DNA of 64,000 bases, taken from Pyropia yezoensis. Taxonomy: Eukaryota; Rhodophyta; Bangiophyceae; Bangiales; Bangiaceae. Where the stretch lies: positions 4,518,299-4,582,298 of the forward strand of contig CM020620.1 in assembly GCA_009829735.1 (NCBI GenBank), given 5' to 3'. The notes under the pieces were generated by a model that searched no databases, was not told where the DNA came from, and saw nothing but the letters and a program-made list of their open reading frames with translations. Positions within the stretch are counted from its first letter, which is position 1. Each line of letters opens with the position of its first letter. Made by a program: the position numbers and the translations under genes. Shown here one piece after another: positions 10,094-20,639 of the stretch.

Positions 10094-12661
10094 CGTTCCT
10101 TGGACATGATCCTGGCAGGCGTGAAGTGGCAGATATGCCTCGTCTACTTGGATGACGTTATTGTCTTTTCCAAGTCGGCGGAGGATCATTTAGAACACCT
10201 TGAGACGGTGCTCTCCCTCCTCAAGGCTCATGGGGTTTCCCTCAAGGCCAACAAATGCCATCTCTTTCAAGAGGAGGTCGACTACCTCGGCCATGTCATA
10301 AGACCTGGCCGCGTTCTCGTTGACGAGAAAAATACGAGAGCGCTACGAGGGTTGCAATACCCTCGTACACAAACCCAGATGAAAAATTTTCTGGGGATGT
10401 GCGGCATCTATCGGCGCTTCGTACGGGACTTCGCCAAAGTAGCGAAGCCCCTAACCGCGCTGACGAGTTCCAAGCTTCCTACGAAGCTATCTCCCCCCAC
10501 AGAGGTGGAGAGGAACGCTTTCGAGACGCTTCGGGGGCTGCTTCTATCACCCCCCGTATTAGCGATACCTCGGATGGGCGGCCACTATATAGTGGACGTG
10601 GACGCGAGCTATGAGCAGCTCGGCTGTTGTTTATTACAGCAGCAACCCGACGGGGAATACCTCCCTGTAGGGTATTACTCCCGGCCGTTGAACCCGGTCG
10701 AGAGAAATTATCACGTCACCGAGATTGAAGCGCTTGGTGTCGTATGGGCCGTGACACACCTGCGATCCTACCTTGAAGGGGAGGAATTTGTAATAAGGTG
10801 TGATCACCGTGCCCTTTTGTCGGTGCTGGCTACAAATAGCCCAAACATACGGATTAACCGTTGGCGGCTTCGGCTGTCTGAGTTTACCTACAAACTCCGG
10901 TATAAACCGGGGGCCGACCATAAGGTGGCCGACGCTTTGTCACGCTTGCCCACGGACGAGCCTGACAAGGCTCCTATAGATGAGGACCTTCCGGTCCTCG
11001 CCACGGTGACCCGGTCTGCTCAGGCTTTGGCCGGGCGGAGCGAGAAGCATCGCCCTTTGGGGCCCATTACGGTAGAGGAGCTTATAAAAGCTCAGGCTGA
11101 GTACACCATCTGCCTGGAACGGCGGAAGGAATGGGAGTCGGTACCTCCCCCTGACCCAAAATGGGCCAGGAAGGCTTTCTTCTTCGAGAACGAAGAAGGA
11201 ATACTATGCCGGAGGTCCTTCTTCCTGGACACCACTCAGATGGTGATCCCCACATCTCTACGGGAGCGTCTTATGACGTACCACCATGAGTTACCATTGG
11301 CGGCCCATCCTGGGGCTCGCCGGATGTACGCCACGCCGAGGCGTGGGGTCTACTGGCCCACCATGATTGTAGACGTGTACAAACACGTCTCCCAGTGCAC
11401 GGGGTGTGCTCGAAATAAGCTGGATGAGCGTAGGCATACGTCTACGCTCAAGCTATTCCCAGCCAACGAGCCCTTCGCCAGCCTGGCGATGGATATTCTC
11501 GGACCCTTACCCGCTTCTGAAAACGGTAACAGGTTTGTACTTGTTATGGTGGACCGTTTTAGTAAGCTCACCCGGGCGGTCCCCATGAAGGAGATTACCG
11601 CGGTGGCAGTGGCTTCGGCCTTTATTGACGTCTGGGTAGCGTCTTATGGCATACCCGACTCAACGCTGACCGATAACGGTCCGCAGTTTGCTTCCGTCTT
11701 CTTCCAGGGGGTCTTAGGACTTCTAGGGATTGAGGCGAAGTATACGACGCCTTACCACCCCCAAACAAATGGGCAGGTGGAGCGATATAATCGCACTATT
11801 ATGAGGCAGCTCCGGGTTTATACCGCGGAGCACCCAAAGGAGTGGGACCGTTATGTCTCACTCCTCACAACGGCCTATAACACTCAAGTGCGTTCTGGCA
11901 CTGGACAGGCCCCGCTCATGTTTGTGAGCCCAAGGCGGCTCCAAACCATGGGGGTCGAGCGCCTCCCTAAGCTCCGTCCCCTTAAGGAGAAGGAGGACTT
12001 GGAGGAAGCCGAGGACAAGGACTCTCGGACCGCAGCCTTACGGTTTGTGGAAGACTTGAAGAGCATTATTCCCCAGGTGCGTAAACACCTGGCCAAGGCG
12101 CAGGAGGCGTATAAGAAAACCTTTGACGCCACTGTCGCGGAGAAGAATAAGGACCTACGGGAGGTGGACTGGGTTTTCCTGGCCTCCCATACCCGTAAGC
12201 GGTCTAAGCTCGCTCATAAGAGCGTGGGCCCCTACATGGTCTTGAGGACCGACGGGCGACGCTTCACTGTGGAGACCCCTTCAGGGATCCGAACGGTTAC
12301 GAGTGACCATGCCACTCGTGCCCCGGCACCCCAAGCAGGCCATCCTGCCTGGGCACGTGCCGAGGCAACACGAGCCAACTTTAAAGTGGCTCAGCCCTCC
12401 CCGAGTACAGGGGATGGCAGAGAGTACGTGTTCGAGAAGTTTGTGGACCACCGCTTTAATGCGGAGGGAGCGCTTGAATTACGCATACGCTGGTTTGGCT
12501 ATGGCCCCCAGGTTGATACCTGGCGGCTAGCAACGGGTTTGCCGGCTGAAGCCGTGCGAAAATATTGCAGAAGAAGGAAGCTTAAAATTCGGGTTACCCC
12601 GAGTGGCATCTTCTTTTATGCAACGGCACTAAGAGGTAAGGGGCGGAAGCTTGGACTTTAA
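10094..12661 (+). pseudogene. Reverse transcriptase-RNase H-integrase-chromodomain (family-II element)
   Basis: Open for about 855 codons to a TAA. In order: polymerase box YLDDVIVFSK near the start; RNase H with DVDASYEQLGCCLLQQQ; integrase zinc-binding HHEL...H...CTGC; integrase core AMDILGPLPAS, DNGPQFASVF and YHPQTNGQVERYN giving D,D,E; and the tail LRIRWFGYGPQVDTW, a chromodomain-like module. Strongly similar in order and motifs to element 1. It lacks a natural start because the TAG at 10091 precedes it, so it is the distal part of a broken polyprotein. The coding sequence is packed with short perfect inverted repeats. Confidence 0.9.
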
Positions 12662-14560
12662 TGGAAGTCGCCCTCTCCGATCTTTCCCGCCGACTGTGGC
12701 AAGTACGCTTGCGAAAAAGAAAACACGGAGCATCGCACCGTGCAAGACCACTCTGCGCTAGCATTGTGGGAAAACGTTCGATTCACGACCGTAAGGGCGT
12801 GGGTTCAGGTGGACGGCGTCGGTCGTCAACCTCCCCCGCGAGGCTATCACCTTCGTGAGGAAGCGCAAGGCTGACGACGATGGCGGACGCCGTCGTCGTC
12901 GCCAAAACCTTTTGCGTCGACCCCGTATGGGGTCGCCTTGCTAACGGCGTCGATGGCGTATGCCTCGACCGCCGTTTACACTGGTACCGTGGTACCACTT
13001 GGCCAACTCACCCGCCAGAAGGGGGAGGTAGACGCGTACGTTTACACGTGTGCGTGGCTTGGCACGTGGCCGTCGTCACCCCCACGGGGGTGCACAGGCA
13101 CAGAGCGTGCAAGCAGAGTGACGGGAGAGGGACATAAGACCCTCCCACAGTTGCCGCTTTTGACGGTGACAACAACGACCGCTCGCCCTTGTCCTTGGTG
13201 GAGTCGTGCCGATCCTCGTCCATAGGGACGAGCGGTACGCCCCGGTGGGTGTCGACCCCATCAGGGGTTGACCCACCGTCACCCTCCGGTATGTCATCCA
13301 CCGCCATAGGGGGGTGGTCTCCCGGAGACGACATAGCGGCCGCCCAGAAGGGCGGCCCTGCAACAAGGAAACAGGCGCCCGCCCACAGCGGCGACGCGTC
13401 CGGCCAGAAGTTGCCCGCCCACAGAGAGGGCGTGACGACAACAGGAGCGCCCGCCCTTGGTGGCGGCGCGACGGGGGGGAAGAGGTCAGCCGACAGCGGC
13501 GGCGCAGCCACGACGACAGCGCCATCCCGCAGCGGCCGGACAAAGACAACGGCGACCGCCCACAGCGGCGGCGCAAGAAGGACGACAAGGCCGGCCCACA
13601 GCGGCCGGACAACAGCAAAGCCGCGCGCCCGCAACGGCGGCGCGGCCACGACAACGCCGGCCCATAGCGGCCGGACAACAGCAACGGTGCCCGCCCGCAG
13701 CGGCGGCGCGCCAAGGATGAGGTGCGCCCCCACAGCGGCGGCAGCACAGAGGAGACGATGTCGGCCGCCCGGAAGGCCGGCGCACTCACAGTGTAGACCC
13801 CCCCTTTAAAGGGGGGGGGGGCGAGTACCGCGAAGGGCCAAGGTGCCCCGCCGAGAAACGGTGGGGTCCCACAAGGAGGCCGGTGGCTCCACCGTATGGT
13901 GGCGCCAAGGACGAGGTCGACAAGGAGAGGAGGGGTGACACTCTCTCTCCCCTACAGACCCCGCGGTTGCACCCTCGTATGAGGGTGCGATGAGCGAAGA
14001 CGCCCGGGAAAACCCGGGTCGCACCCGTTCGGCACAGGCCCGGTGCCCCCGGATGGGGCCACGTGGGTCTGCCACCCCGGGTGAACCGCGGCAAGCAGGG
14101 GGTGCGAGTGTGCACGCCCCGTGCGCTCCGTCTGAGGGCACCCTCCTGAAGGGGGCTGCCTAGGGCGGGGAGGGGGTGCGATGGCCGTCCCAAGGCGGCA
14201 CCCCCTTTGAAAGGTGCGTCACACGACCCCTTCTCGTCAGTGTCGGCATATGCCACACGGGACGCGTGGCCTTAAGGCGTGGGGAGTGTGGGGGTTTACC
14301 GCACCCCTCGGGCTAGGGGCATCCCCCTTCAGGGGGAGGCGGATCGTGGCGACCTCTGCCCCTGACCAATCGGGGGCAGGAGGGGGTCGCTCCTCCCTCG
14401 GGAGGGGCACGCCACGTCATCCTCGCTGGATCCCCCCATGAACGGGGGGAGAGATAAGATAATATCGGGTAGAGCGATTACGCCCGCCCGATTGGAATTG
14501 GCCTTCTGGCCAGTGAGGGGGAGCTACCTAGGGCGGGCTTCTTCCGCCCCAATCTGGCCG
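12662..14560 (+). other. 3' non-pol region of the family-II element
   Basis: No convincing gene. Open frames on both strands are low-complexity (Pro/Ala/Gly repeats). The region keeps the dense hairpins of the element, e.g. CGACCCC/GGGGTCG at 12918-12935, TGGTACC/GGTACCA at 12982-12997, GCACCCTC/GAGGGTGC at 13969-13988 and TCCCCCC/GGGGGGA at 14431-14450. It occupies the place where element 2 has its antisense ORF and is of similar length. The minus-strand frames at 13008-13733 and 13786-14256 could be a decayed counterpart, but no residue similarity was seen. Confidence 0.5.
13490..13740 (+). repeat. GC-rich minisatellite, about 33-36-bp units
   Basis: Imperfect units alternate around the cores CAGCGGCGGCGC and AGCGGCCGGACAACAGCAA, seven or so in a row. 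Translated forward they give repeating SGGA/SGRTT patterns. Several reading frames stay open simply because of the repeat composition. Confidence 0.7.
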
Positions 14561-15795
14561 AGATTTAGTGAGATCCCACCACTGAGCGTGTTTTGCGTGG
14601 AGAGATGTGTTGGAGGGTTCTGGATGTTTTGATTGGGTGTTTAGTGTAGGGAGTGTTGGCCCACACTCCGGGGTCCCACAGCGGGCCCTGGACCGGCGGG
14701 CCAAAGAGGGATATCTGCGCGTGGGGCTGTGCCCGTTGCTTCCCCCACACAAAAAAATCAACCTTGCGTTACCCTCGTGTTCCCCGTCCCGGAGGCTTCC
14801 ACCTTTGCGTGGAGCTTTACGTTCCGGCGGTTCTGACTCCAGGGTTTATACCCCGGGTTCCCCACCATCTCCTTCACGAGGATAAGGTACCCCGTTGGTG
14901 TGGGCTTACGCCCAGATAACCACCACAAGAGACTCGCACGGTCGTGCACGCTAGGATGTGTGCTGAGTACTTGAGGAGAAAAAGACACGTCTCTACCAGT
15001 ACAATTTCTTGCTATCATGTGGAACTTGATCCACATGTCATGGAGTATCTGGCAACGGAGTCCATTGATGACAGCGTGATTGGCTGTCATACCCCCTCAG
15101 CCACTCTAAACGACCGTTTCTTCCCTAAATGCACCTTCATACTTAGGGACTAGTACAGTACTTGAGTTGACGAGCGACCTGGTCAGCGACTTGCGATCGC
15201 CAACGTCCCGTGCGAAGCGCCGGCACCCACCCCCCTCTGCCCCACCACCCCTTTGATACCATGTATGGGACGTCCAACTGCAGGCGCCGCGGAGCCCGCG
15301 GCATCAGCAGCTGCGGGAGCACAGACAGCAAGGCTCAGGGGTGAGGACAGGGTCACAGGTCCATGCAACCCTGCTTGGCGCCAAATAGAAGACATCCGCT
15401 CTGCTGACGAGCCCTCCTCTCGCACACAAAGTCAAGAGCCACACAGCATCAAGTCCGTGCCCACAACTGATTATTCCCAACGTGCTCCAGAGTGTAACGA
15501 AATGTGCGCATGCAGCCGCAAATGTGGCTCGACCGTCCCAGCCACGTGGGCACACCACAGGCCCCGACCCCCCCCCCCCCCCCCCCCCCTCTGCTTTTTT
15601 CAGACGGTGGGGATAGATCCCAATTACTGCCTCCCGCTGTCCCACTTGATGAGCACGCTGGCAGGGTTTCCCGAAAGGGACCCAACACCGCTCATGTGGG
15701 GCCCATCACGCAGGGGCATACCGTCAAGGCACCTGATTGGCTCAGGCCTGTGGCCCGAAGGTTCTCGGAGGAATGAGAAAAGAACGCCCCGTGTA
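14561..15795. other. Unassigned sequence between family-II element and pogo transposon
   Basis: No gene recognised. It may contain the 3' LTR of the family-II element, but there is no second copy to define one. A CATGTGG/CCACATG hairpin lies at 15016-15037 and a run of 22 C at 15568-15589. The plus-strand frame at 15253-15813 spans the C run, has no recognisable domain, and is not called. Confidence 0.45.
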
Positions 15796-15838
15796 GCTTG
15801 TCTGGCCCAATAAACGGCCACTGCCCCTAAACCGGCCA
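15796..15838 (+). repeat. Left terminal and subterminal inverted repeats of the pogo element
   Basis: 15796-15820 pairs with 27336-27360 (two mismatches) and ends against TA. 15820-15838 (ACTGCCCCTAAACCGGCCA) pairs perfectly with 27163-27181. On the left the two repeats are contiguous; on the right they are separated by 154 bp, so the ends are asymmetric. Confidence 0.85.
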
Positions 15839-15992
15839 CTCCACGTGGCCCACGTGTACCCCCAAATTGACCCCTCTGGCGACGATCTCTCCCACTCTGC
15901 CGCAGTTCGCGCTGCATTGGTTGCCCATCAGTGCCTTCGTCCCCCCATCCTACCTCGCATACTCCGCCCCCCGGACCCCCCGCTTGACCCAA

Positions 15993-16150
15993 TCATGCCG
16001 CTTTCCCGTGCTGGAACCAGCAACGTTGCTGGATCTACCGATGGACCTGATGCGGCGACGCAGCACGCCGCTTCTTCTCGTGGCGGGACCGCGCGTGCGT
16101 CTGTCCCTGGGCCGTCTTCTCCCTCCGCGGACCCGGTGGTGCGCGCCTGC
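15993..16150 (+). pseudogene. Possible N-terminal extension or 5' exon of the pogo transposase, cut by gypsy
   Basis: An ATG at 15993 opens a frame (MPLSRAGTSNVAGS...) that runs into the 3' LTR of element 2 at 16151. If the gypsy and one TSD are mentally removed, this frame continues past 25459 into the frame of the transposase, with one TAG three bases before the transposase ATG. It may be a leader, a 5' exon or chance. No domain is recognisable in its 52 or so residues. Confidence 0.35.
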
Positions 16151-16619
16151 TGTGGCAAAAACCACATGCACACACGGCACCCAAGTTGGGGCGGTGTGCA
16201 AGGGCTGCCTCCCGTGTCGGGGGAACCGGAAGAAGTGCAAGTCGCACACACTCTGTCCCTGTTGTGGGGCAAACCCCCCACGGACAAACAAGAGGATGGT
16301 GTGTGGTCCAACAGTTTCTTGGTCGGGACGGGGACGCAGGGCCAAGCCCCGCTGTCCCTCCCCTTATCCCCCCAGGGTCCCCTCAGAATCTCGCCACTCA
16401 GAATCTCCCACCCCAGCACCTGCCCACCGGGCCACACGAAAATTCAAGACGATAAATGCAGAAAACCCTCAAATCCAAGTTGGATTTACTACTAAGCTAA
16501 CTATCCCAAACTTAGGGAATATGGACCCAAATGCAGGGGGAGGAACGGATCAGGCTAGTGGCCTGCCGCCCCTTGCATGGCACGTGTTGCCCCCCTACCT
16601 GGGGGTCAATACTGCCACA
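16151..16619 (-). repeat. 3' LTR of element 2
   Basis: 469 bp, TGTGGCA...TGCCACA termini, same orientation as 24986-25454 and almost identical to it. Preceded on the left by the target duplication CCTGC. Confidence 0.95.
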
Positions 16620-16633
16620 CTCCCCTCTCCTCA
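16620..16633 (-). other. Polypurine tract of element 2
   Basis: On the minus strand TGAGGAGAGGGGAG abuts the 3' LTR. This is the expected plus-strand priming site and confirms the minus orientation of the element. Confidence 0.75.
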
Positions 16634-16957
16634 GTTCCGACCGACCCGGTCGGCCCTGTGAGGGGGTGCGTAAACGCACGTCTCCGCGTTGGGGGCGCGA
16701 CTTGCTGTCCCCCATCGAGTACGTAACACGGATGTGGAGGCGGTCACGTTGACCGCCCCTCTCCTCAAGCTTGCCCACTCGGCAGCTTGCTCTCCTCAGT
16801 TCACACTTCACCATCACCACCACCTCCCCTTCACCTTCCACGGGGCCGCCCCACGCTGGGGAGGCCACCCGTATACCCACGATCCGAGTCCCCCTCAACT
16901 CGAGGCGGGTCTCGTGCCGCGATAGCCAGAGCGTCTCTCCCCAACTTGGGGAGAGCC

Positions 16958-18830
16958 ATGGCGACCCCGGGAGTGGAGGCGGACTCTCTCGACGAACGTA
17001 TGGAGTACACCTCCTACGGTGCAGCACCCGCCGGGACTTCCGGCGGGGGCTCCGCGATCGCTCCGGGGGATGGGACTCCCGCGTCACCCGGCTTTGGGTT
17101 GACGGCGGGGTCTCCCCCGGAGGCGGGACAAGTTGTCCCGCGTGAGGCCTTGGGGCGGTGGTTTTACCCCGCTTGGCCTCTCCATGAAGAGGGGTTGACT
17201 GTTCTTCGCTGTGGCCGACTTGGCGCAGCGATGGGTCGGGTATGGGACCGCCTACGGGAGAAGTATCCCCGTAGGGTCGGGTTCCCTGCCGGCTTCAGGA
17301 CGGACCAGTTTGCCTTCCTGGACGATGAGGAGGTTGAGGACGTTCAGCGTGCCAAGGCCATGGTGGACCGCGGGGGAACTATCCCGGGTCCCGGCGACTT
17401 GCCGACCTTTACTTGGGACGCGGTGGCAACTCGCCCCCCGTACCTCCACGAGGCCGATCCGCACACTCATCACTTTGATGTGCGGATGGAGAAAGACTTC
17501 CGGCGAGGTCCCTACTTGGTGACCTCGGCTCAACTTGAGTTTCCTCAACAGTCTGCTGCCAGCAAGGAGCAGTACTATCCGAAGAAGCCCGAGTGGTGGC
17601 CTCCAGTTGAGGTCCCCTACGGGTTCCCGGCGTTGCTGCCACGGTTGCTTGACCACTTCGGCTCCGTCATGTTGACGGCTGGCCCTGATCACCTGGTGTG
17701 GGCCATGTTGGCCACCCAGTGGCTCCTCGAGGTCATGTCGACCTGGGTGTCTTGTGTTCAGCGGCGGGGGATGCTCTGGCGTCTCCCCCTCCGGCTCATC
17801 CAAGGTTTGGAACAGCTCACCCCTCAGCTAGTTGCTGAGGGGTGCTCATCAGGACAACTCACTCTACTTGAGGAGATCCTCCGGCTCAATAAGTTCATTG
17901 AGTGGGAGAGCATTGAGCACAAGTTGCGCCGCCCCACTCGTGGGCCCAAGGACGATGGCGCACTTCGCCAGTTCGTGTGGGTCGCTCGTGAACTTCACGA
18001 CGGCCGTGTGGTCCTACGAGAGGGGTTGGGCATCGGGGACTACCCGTATGCCCCGGGGGTGGATCGCCACACTGCGCCACCCCCGGACAAGGCCATAGTT
18101 ATGGCTGTGCCCTCATATGATGACCATATGACTCAACCTACTGCGGGGGCCCCAAGTCAGGGTCGCAGTTATACCCGGGTACCGCCACCTCGGCGTGCCC
18201 CTCCGCTTCCTCCTGTTCCTTTCCAGCCTCACGGGAACATACCAATCAGCGTGGCCGTTGAGTCGTCCACCCCGGTGTCCCCCAACTTGGGGGCCACCCT
18301 CCTGACGGTATACCCCAAGTTGGTGTTACCGCCCACGCCTCTAACCTCAGAGATGATGATCACCACGTTGGTGCGCACCATTTCCTGGTTGGCCGCGTCG
18401 ACCGCAACCCTCCAAAGTTCCGAGACTCCTCAACTTGAGGAGCGCGTTCGTACTGCAGTGGCGACCCGGCCCACTTGGGCGTGGCAAACGTCGCGCGAGC
18501 CGGGCATACTCGCCTCCTCGCCGTCGTCGCCGACACTCGCGGCGCTCTCCCTCCGTGTCGGAAGACGAGTTGTCTTACTCCGTTTCGGAGTCCTCTACCC
18601 CGTCGGAGACGGAGTCTGTCCAGCGTCTGCGTCGCAAACTTGCGCGCAAGACCAGGCAGAAGAGTAGCCACGGTCGGCGCCACTTGCGCAACCGTGAACG
18701 GCGCGACGGTTCCGACTTGGAGCCGCCGTTCCTTCCAACGAGTGGAGACCGTTATCGGCGTGGGTCTCGCCGCTCGCCTCCACGTGAGGGCGGGGGCCGT
18801 GGAGTGGAAGAGTCTAGCATGCGTGCCTAG
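16958..18830 (+). CDS. Antisense ORF within the gypsy element, unknown function
   Basis: This ORF lies between the pol end and the 3' LTR, on the strand opposite to gag-pol. The ATG at 16958 is in a strong context (GCCATGG) and begins MATPGVEADSLDERMEYTS. The first frame is open to 18667 (about 569 codons). The middle is well-mixed, Trp- and Leu-rich and looks folded (PEWWPPVEVPYGFPALL, VWAMLATQWLLEVMSTW, LLEEILRLNKFIEWESIEHK). From about 18440-18500 a neighbouring frame gives a more natural end: an Arg/Ser-rich segment (SPPRRRRRHSRRSPSVSEDE) and a basic tail ending at a TAG at 18828, so a one-base frameshift is likely. A folded body plus basic tail recalls a nucleic-acid-binding or Gag-like protein, but no family was recognised. 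Extra antisense ORFs in the same position are known from some plant gypsy lineages. Confidence 0.6.
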
Positions 18831-18941
18831 TTGGCAGCTGCCTTTGTTGTGAGAGTGTGAGGGTTAGGGCTGTAGTTAAAAGCCACTCTGCGTACCACTT
18901 CGACTTGAAGCACTCTCTTGGCACTGTTGCTCGGCCTTCCC

Positions 18942-20639
18942 TCACGTTGAGGGAGGGCTGTTAGGGTCCATCTCATTCCGGGCACAGTACGCCCGGACCT
19001 TCTCAGCGGGAAGGTCCTCCACATACTCCCACGTATCGTCCTTGGCTTTGTAGCCAAACCAACGCACCCTCAACATGAGGCGGTCAGTGTCTTCATCCCA
19101 TCCGTGGTCGATGAACTTATCGAACACGTACTCCTGCGGGCCCTGTTTGGCCGCAGGCAGTGAGGGGAGGCGCCACGCTTCCAAAGCACGCGCCCAAGCT
19201 GGGTCGCCTGGAGGCGGTGGTGCAACTTTGACCACGTCCTGTCCGTTCACTGTGCGGACCCCATCGTCACTGTCGATGGTGAAGCGCCGCCCATCAGTAC
19301 GAAGGACCTGGCACGGCCCCTTCGTCTGGAATACCAGCTTACCCCCAGTTGGGGTGTGCGAGTGTACCAGCACCCAGTCACCCTGCTCGGGGACGTGCTT
19401 AGCATTGCGCACCTTTTTGTCAAAGGTACGCTTGTAGCGCTTTTGTGCTTTGTCCATCTCAGCCCTGACTTTAGGGATGAGGTGTTCAAGCCTAGCAGCG
19501 AACTCCGCCTTACTCTCAGTAGGAGTAGGCGTACTGCCACCATCCTCCCTAGTTGGGGGCGGCCGCCGCACGGCAATAGACCGCACGCGACGGGGAGTCA
19601 CAAAAGTGAGGGGTACTTCCCCGGTAGATGAGTGAACCTGCGAATTGTAGGCAGTAGTAAGAATAGAAATGTATTGGTCCCACGTCTCCACGTGCTCACT
19701 CACATAGTGGCGCAGCTGCCTAACAATAGTTTTGTTGAAGCGCTCCACCTGCCCATTAGTTTGTGGGTGGTAGGGGGTGGCATAGTTTGCCTTAACCCCC
19801 AACATGTCCAGCACTCCCTGAAACAGTACAGACGCAAATTGCGGTCCATTGTCCGATAGTGTACTATCCGGGATGCCATACGCGGCAACCCAGTGATCTA
19901 GGAAGGCTGACACGACCGACATGGCCGTGATCTCTGCCAGTGGGATCGCTCGCGTAAGTTTCGTGAAGCGGTCACAGATGACCAGGAGGTACTGGTCGCC
20001 CTCCTCGGTCACTGGCAGTGGCCCAAGGATGTCCATCGCCAACGCGGCGAAAGGCTCCTTGGCCGGGAGCAATAGCATAGCCGTAGTAGGCCGCCGTTCC
20101 TTCAGACGGTTCTGTGCACAACTTGTGCAGGCAGCCACCCAACTGTAGATGTCCACCACCATGGACGGCCAGTAGTACCTGGTCCTCAGGGTCTGGTACA
20201 GTTTACTAGACCCCAGGTGTCCACCCGTGGGAGCGTGGTGCTCCCTCTCAAGGATACTGTCCTTGAGGGATGCGGGGACGACAAGTTGTTCAGCCCCTTG
20301 GAATACCCCCCTCCTCATGAGGAGGCCATCGTCTCCCAGAAAGAAACGCGTCTCCACCACTGTATCCAGTGTATCCCTCTGCGACTTGCAGAAGGGATCC
20401 TCGGCCTGGGCCTTCACCACCTCGTCCAGGGACAGGGGCAAGTACTTCTTGTTCCCTGGCGCCTCGGGGTTCAACACCTGACCCGAGCGCGTGACTACCC
20501 CCACGATGGGGATGTCCTCATCGACTGGGTTAGTGTCCAGCCGCTCGGTAGGTACCCGAGAAAGGCCGGCGGCAAGGGCATGTTGCCTGCCAGGTCGGTA
20601 CTCAATGTCAAAGTTGAAGGGTGCCAGTCGCACCTTCAC
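18942..20639 (-). pseudogene. RNase H C-terminus, integrase and chromodomain (element 2)
   Basis: A 565-codon frame ending in TGA at 18942. It has the full integrase zinc-binding region (HHAPTGGHLG...CTSC), the D,D,E core (AMDILGPLPVT, DNGPQFASVL, TNGQVERFN) and the chromodomain-like tail RVRWFGYKAKDDTWEY. Unlike element 1 it reads through the RNase H/integrase boundary. It is separated from upstream pol by a one-base deletion near 20640. About 135 bp from this stop to 18808 match the 3' end of element 1. Confidence 0.9.

Larger units (their letters stand above)
7921..14560 (+). mobile_element. Ty3/gypsy family-II element, 5'-truncated
   Basis: A plus-strand retrotransposon of a second, related family: partial gag, protease, reverse transcriptase, RNase H, integrase, chromodomain-like tail, then about 1.9 kb of non-pol 3' sequence. 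Its 5' LTR and N-terminal gag were lost where element 1 inserted and then lost its own far half. No 3' LTR could be assigned because there is no second copy to compare. The right limit (about 14560) is where the hairpin-rich texture fades and is approximate. Confidence 0.8.

Noticed and set aside
8651..12661. Reassigned UGA/UAG codons (variant genetic code)
   Set aside because: Genes in the same window end normally with TGA (metacaspase), TAG (secreted protein, PIF1, TUTase) and TAA, and the stops differ between copies. Point decay is simpler.
13490..13740. CRISPR-like regularly spaced repeats
   Set aside because: Units are contiguous and degenerate with no unique spacers, and the context is a eukaryotic retrotransposon.
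13008..14256. Minus-strand ORFs in the family-II 3' region as a second antisense gene
   Set aside because: Their sequence is mainly minisatellite translation and shows no similarity to the element 2 antisense protein.
14608..15275. Possible 3' LTR of the family-II element starting TGTTGGA
   Set aside because: No matching CA end, no second copy and no flanking duplication could be found.
15253..15813. 186-codon plus-strand ORF left of the pogo element
   Set aside because: Includes a 22-C run, starts at a non-ATG codon, has no domain, and overlaps the transposon terminus.
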